Origin: Bradyrhizobium cenepequi
GTDB taxonomy: Bacteria; Pseudomonadota; Alphaproteobacteria; Rhizobiales; Xanthobacteraceae
Assembly (NCBI RefSeq): GCF_020329485.1
Contig: NZ_JAGKJI010000014.1
Span: 1 to 64,000 of the forward strand
Length of the DNA: 64,000 bases
Reading direction: 5' to 3'
Positions 61,541 to 64,000 of this stretch are shown here, piece by piece. Numbering within the stretch: position 1 is the first letter of the stretch; each line of letters begins with the position of its first letter. The position numbers and the translations under genes were made by a program. The notes beneath the pieces were generated by a model, which searched no databases, was not told the origin of the DNA, and saw only the letters and a program-made list of their open reading frames with translations.

Positions 61541-63295
61541 ATGACGATCCTGTTCCAGTCCCACAGCGGCCGCGAAAAAGCCAAAGGTCCGAGCCCCCTC
61601 ACGTCGCGGGTTTCTCCGCGCATCGCACCGCCCGCGGTGCCCGACATCGCAGTCGACGAGCAGGCGGACTTCGGCTACTTCGTTCCGCCGCTCGACGCGC
61701 CGGAAAATTACTTGCCGGAATCGCAGACGACGGTGGACGAGCTCGACGGGCTCGGCAATCTCATGGTCGAAGCGGGCGGACCTGGTGGCGCCGACTCTAC
61801 CATGCCGCCGGTGCTGACCTATTGGGGCCAGTTCCTCGACCATGAGCTGACCGCACGCACCGATCGCGAGACGGCGATCAGCAAGATCGAGAACGCGCAT
61901 CCACCGGTGCCGTCTTCGACCGTCGAAAGCACGCTGAGAAATGCGCGCACGCCGCGGTTCGATCTCGACAGCGTCTATGGCGGCTCGCCGGTAGGTCCCG
62001 ACATCACTGCCGACGTCGCAACCGTCATATCGGGCCTGCGTCATCCGACGCTTCGCAACAAGATGCGTGTTGGAACGTCGGTCGATCCGGCCCCACTCCC
62101 CGATGGATTGGACCAGCATCGCGACCTGCCCCGATACGTGCAGGTTCAACCCGCAGTCCGCAATGCAGCCTTGCGCGTTGCCCAAGCGTCGTTGTCGCCG
62201 TCGGAATTTGCCAAATTCTCGGACACGCTGCCGCAGCGTGCGCTGATCGGAGACATGCGCAATGACGAAAACCTCGTCGTCGCGCAATTTCATCTGAGCT
62301 TCCTGCGATTTCACAACCGGGCCATCGACTTCCTCGAAAGCCACGACACCGGATGGATTCCGGATTTTGCATCGGCCCAGACCTTGACGCGGCTGCACTA
62401 CCAATGGCTGGCCGTCGAAGGCTACCTGAAGGGCGTTTGCGATCCGGCCGTGGTGAACCGCGTCATCCAGGATCGGGCGTCCCATTTCTTCAAGTTCAGG
62501 GCCGACTTCGATTCGCGGCGGCAAAACACCAGGCTCGGCAACGCGCTGCCGCTTGAATTCTCCGTGGCCGCTTACCGCTTCGGTCATTCGATGGTGCGAG
62601 GCGCCTACGACTTCAACAAGAACTTTGGGCCGGAAGCGGGAATAGCTCCAAGAGCGACCCTCGACCAGCTATTCGAGTTCACCGGCGGCGGCGGCGCGAT
62701 CGACTCCAGCAAGCGCCTGCCGAAGATCTGGGTGATCGACTGGGCACGCTTTGTCGATGCGTCAGCACCGCCGCGCGTTGCCCGGAAGATCGACACCGCG
62801 CTGGCTCCGCCTCTGAACGAGATGGTCAAGGAAGGCAATGACGAGACCGACCCGCAGCTGAAGGCGCTGTTCAAAAGTCTCGCGCGCCGCAATCTCCGCC
62901 GCGGGTACAATCTGAGGCTTCCCACCGGTCAGGCTCTCCACAGTCACCTCAGGCAGACCGGCGCGGTTCAATCGGCTCCGATTGCCGACGTATCCGCCAT
63001 CTTCAATGCCAAGCCGACGCTGCGCGATTTCCTCAAGAACTCGCAGGCCAAGCTGCACGAGCGGACGCCGCTGTGGTTCTACGTCCTGGCCGAGGCGGAA
63101 AGCGGTGGCGGCAACCGGTTGGGCGAAGTCGGCAGCTTCCTGGTCGCCTCGACTTTCATCGGCGTTCTCCTCGCGGATCCCGATTCCGCGCTGTCGCGTG
63201 GGTTCCATCCGGACCAGAGTCCGCTGCGGATGGGTGACAACACGCCGATTGATTCGATTGCAAAGTGGATGCGTTTCGCAAGCGTCATGGAATAG
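61541..63295 (+). CDS. Animal-type haem peroxidase family protein (peroxidase-cyclooxygenase superfamily)
   Basis: A 584-residue protein of the PF03098 type. The distal Q-x-x-x-H is in YWGQFLDHELTAR, the catalytic Arg region in GDMRNDENLVVAQFHLSFLR followed by FHNRAI, and the proximal His in YRFGHSMVRGAYDFN. Bacterial members oxidise halides, phenols or lipids with H2O2. There is no signal peptide, so it is cytosolic or exported by a non-Sec route. GGAGG lies 8 bases before ATG 61541. It is monocistronic. Confidence 0.9.
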   Translation: MTILFQSHSGREKAKGPSPLTSRVSPRIAPPAVPDIAVDEQADFGYFVPPLDAPENYLPESQTTVDELDGLGNLMVEAGGPGGADSTMPPVLTYWGQFLDHELTARTDRETAISKIENAHPPVPSSTVESTLRNARTPRFDLDSVYGGSPVGPDITADVATVISGLRHPTLRNKMRVGTSVDPAPLPDGLDQHRDLPRYVQVQPAVRNAALRVAQASLSPSEFAKFSDTLPQRALIGDMRNDENLVVAQFHLSFLRFHNRAIDFLESHDTGWIPDFASAQTLTRLHYQWLAVEGYLKGVCDPAVVNRVIQDRASHFFKFRADFDSRRQNTRLGNALPLEFSVAAYRFGHSMVRGAYDFNKNFGPEAGIAPRATLDQLFEFTGGGGAIDSSKRLPKIWVIDWARFVDASAPPRVARKIDTALAPPLNEMVKEGNDETDPQLKALFKSLARRNLRRGYNLRLPTGQALHSHLRQTGAVQSAPIADVSAIFNAKPTLRDFLKNSQAKLHERTPLWFYVLAEAESGGGNRLGEVGSFLVASTFIGVLLADPDSALSRGFHPDQSPLRMGDNTPIDSIAKWMRFASVME

Positions 63296-63310
63296 TCATG
63301 GAACTCACGA

Positions 63311-63332
63311 CCTCCCTCGCTTGCGGGGGAGG
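63311..63332. repeat. Partial family A element
   Basis: CCTCCCTCGC-TTG-CGGGGGAGG is one hairpin of the family A element, without the second half. The rest of the gap 63296-63590 shows no gene. Confidence 0.65.
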
Positions 63333-63590
63333 TCGGCCCACCCGCGCCGACTGAGGGAACTTGCTCGATTCGACCGACGCGGTTAGGCGGCTCCGCCATG
63401 CAGTCGCAGCAGATCATGTCCCTTCACCTTGAGATTTCTTGAAAATTTTAGTCGAGGCGAGACGGACCGGCCGATCGTGACGGCCCGCTGATCACTTGTG
63501 GACGCGCGGTTCCGTCGTGACAAGCGCCATTAAAATGACGACAATCCGCCCAACTCTCTCGCTGGTTCGATTCTGGCTGGGATTGCCGCT

Positions 63591-64000
63591 GTGACCGCCT
63601 CGCGTTTGTTGATGTTCAGTGTTGCCGTCGCCGGCGCAGCAGCCGTGCTTGCGCCCGCGCGCGTCGATGCGCAGTGGTGGCGCAGCACGCCGCGGGATTT
63701 CGAGGAGTGCGCCGACATCGCCGAGAAGGCGAAGACGAAGGAAGACAAGACGTCCCAGCTTGCCGAGTGCAACGCGAAATTCGCCGGGCGCCGCAAGCCG
63801 GGTGGCGGCTACACTTATTATGACTTCCTGCAGGATCGCTCATTCGACATCGCCGGCCCCAACCCCACGCCCGAAGAGCAGAAGAGGATCGACCAGGAAT
63901 ATGCCCGCTATCTGGAAAAGCAGCGCCGCGAAAGCATAACCGCGGCGCTCGCCTTGAAGCAGCAGCAGGAAGCGTTAGTGCAACAACAACCGCCAATGCA
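63591..64000 (+). CDS. Secreted protein, 3'-truncated by the window end
   Basis: At least 136 residues: signal peptide SRLLMFSVAVAGAAAVLAP (cleavage after VDA), then QWWRSTPRDFEECADIAEKA with one Cys and QLAECNAKFAGRRKPGGGYT with a second, a DFLQDRSFDIAGPNPTPEEQ segment and a Gln-rich helical end. The start may be GTG 63591 or ATG 63612. Similar proteins occur in rhizobia with unknown function. The C-terminus lies outside the window. Confidence 0.75.
   Translation, partial: MTASRLLMFSVAVAGAAAVLAPARVDAQWWRSTPRDFEECADIAEKAKTKEDKTSQLAECNAKFAGRRKPGGGYTYYDFLQDRSFDIAGPNPTPEEQKRIDQEYARYLEKQRRESITAALALKQQQEALVQQQPPM

Noticed and set aside
61523..62587. 354-codon open frame on the - strand
   Set aside because: Antisense to the haem peroxidase gene, whose catalytic motifs are in the + frame; no ribosome site or homology.

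Overview
The window looks like chromosomal DNA of a metabolically versatile alphaproteobacterium of the Bradyrhizobium/Rhodopseudomonas group. It is GC-rich, dense in short palindromic intergenic elements, and carries a CYP199A-type P450 with its own ferredoxin, a 257-residue ferredoxin-NADP reductase, and many aromatic-acid and solute-uptake genes. There are no CRISPR arrays, phage genes or rRNA. The only insertion-sequence trace is a transposase tail cut by the left edge. The genus is an inference from protein resemblance and repeat types.

Layout. 1-9 kb: IS remnant, Tag-like glycosylase, nitronate monooxygenase coupled to an SDR that lacks the catalytic Ser and Tyr, AraC regulator, radC, a frameshifted GNAT acetyltransferase, a soluble three-PAS chemotaxis receptor and an AprI/Inh-type protease inhibitor. 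9-14 kb: a NitT/TauT-type ABC operon ending in a D-2-hydroxyacid dehydrogenase, divergent from a creatininase-family hydrolase and bracketed by two inverted copies of one repeat. 14-27 kb: an Omp25-OprB fusion porin, a decayed ABC ATPase start, an FMN glutamate-synthase-like protein, fpr, an ATP-grasp protein, an MDR oxidoreductase and an RND efflux pair.

27-34 kb is an aromatic catabolic island converging on gentisate: a CoA-dependent entry (flavin monooxygenase plus aromatic-CoA ligase), a direct 3-hydroxybenzoate 6-hydroxylase, a MarR regulator, a zeta-class isomerase and gentisate 1,2-dioxygenase. A shared palindrome lies before two of its transcription units. 34-39 kb is a second NitT/TauT-type ABC operon with an FAD oxidoreductase. 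39-44 kb encodes lower steps of the protocatechuate/gallate 4,5-cleavage route (LigJ and LigK types), another amidohydrolase, a TctC-type binding protein and a divergent LysR regulator. 44-49 kb holds a KefB/YbaL-type antiporter, an alpha/beta hydrolase and small proteins.

49-57 kb is the least explained part: racemase, SDR, PhyH-family dioxygenase, acetoacetate-decarboxylase-like protein, branched-chain-type binding protein, SDR, IclR regulator and a P450 with an unusual I-helix. A perfect inverted repeat precedes the dioxygenase gene. 57-61 kb is a CYP199A module (LuxR-type regulator, binding protein, P450, ferredoxin), probably for para-substituted benzoates such as 4-methoxybenzoate. The window ends with tRNA-Arg(CCT), a cytoplasmic haem peroxidase and a truncated secreted protein.

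Two genes, the GNAT gene and the binding-protein gene before CYP199A, are each disrupted by one extra A in a short A-run. These may be sequencing errors or recent lesions.
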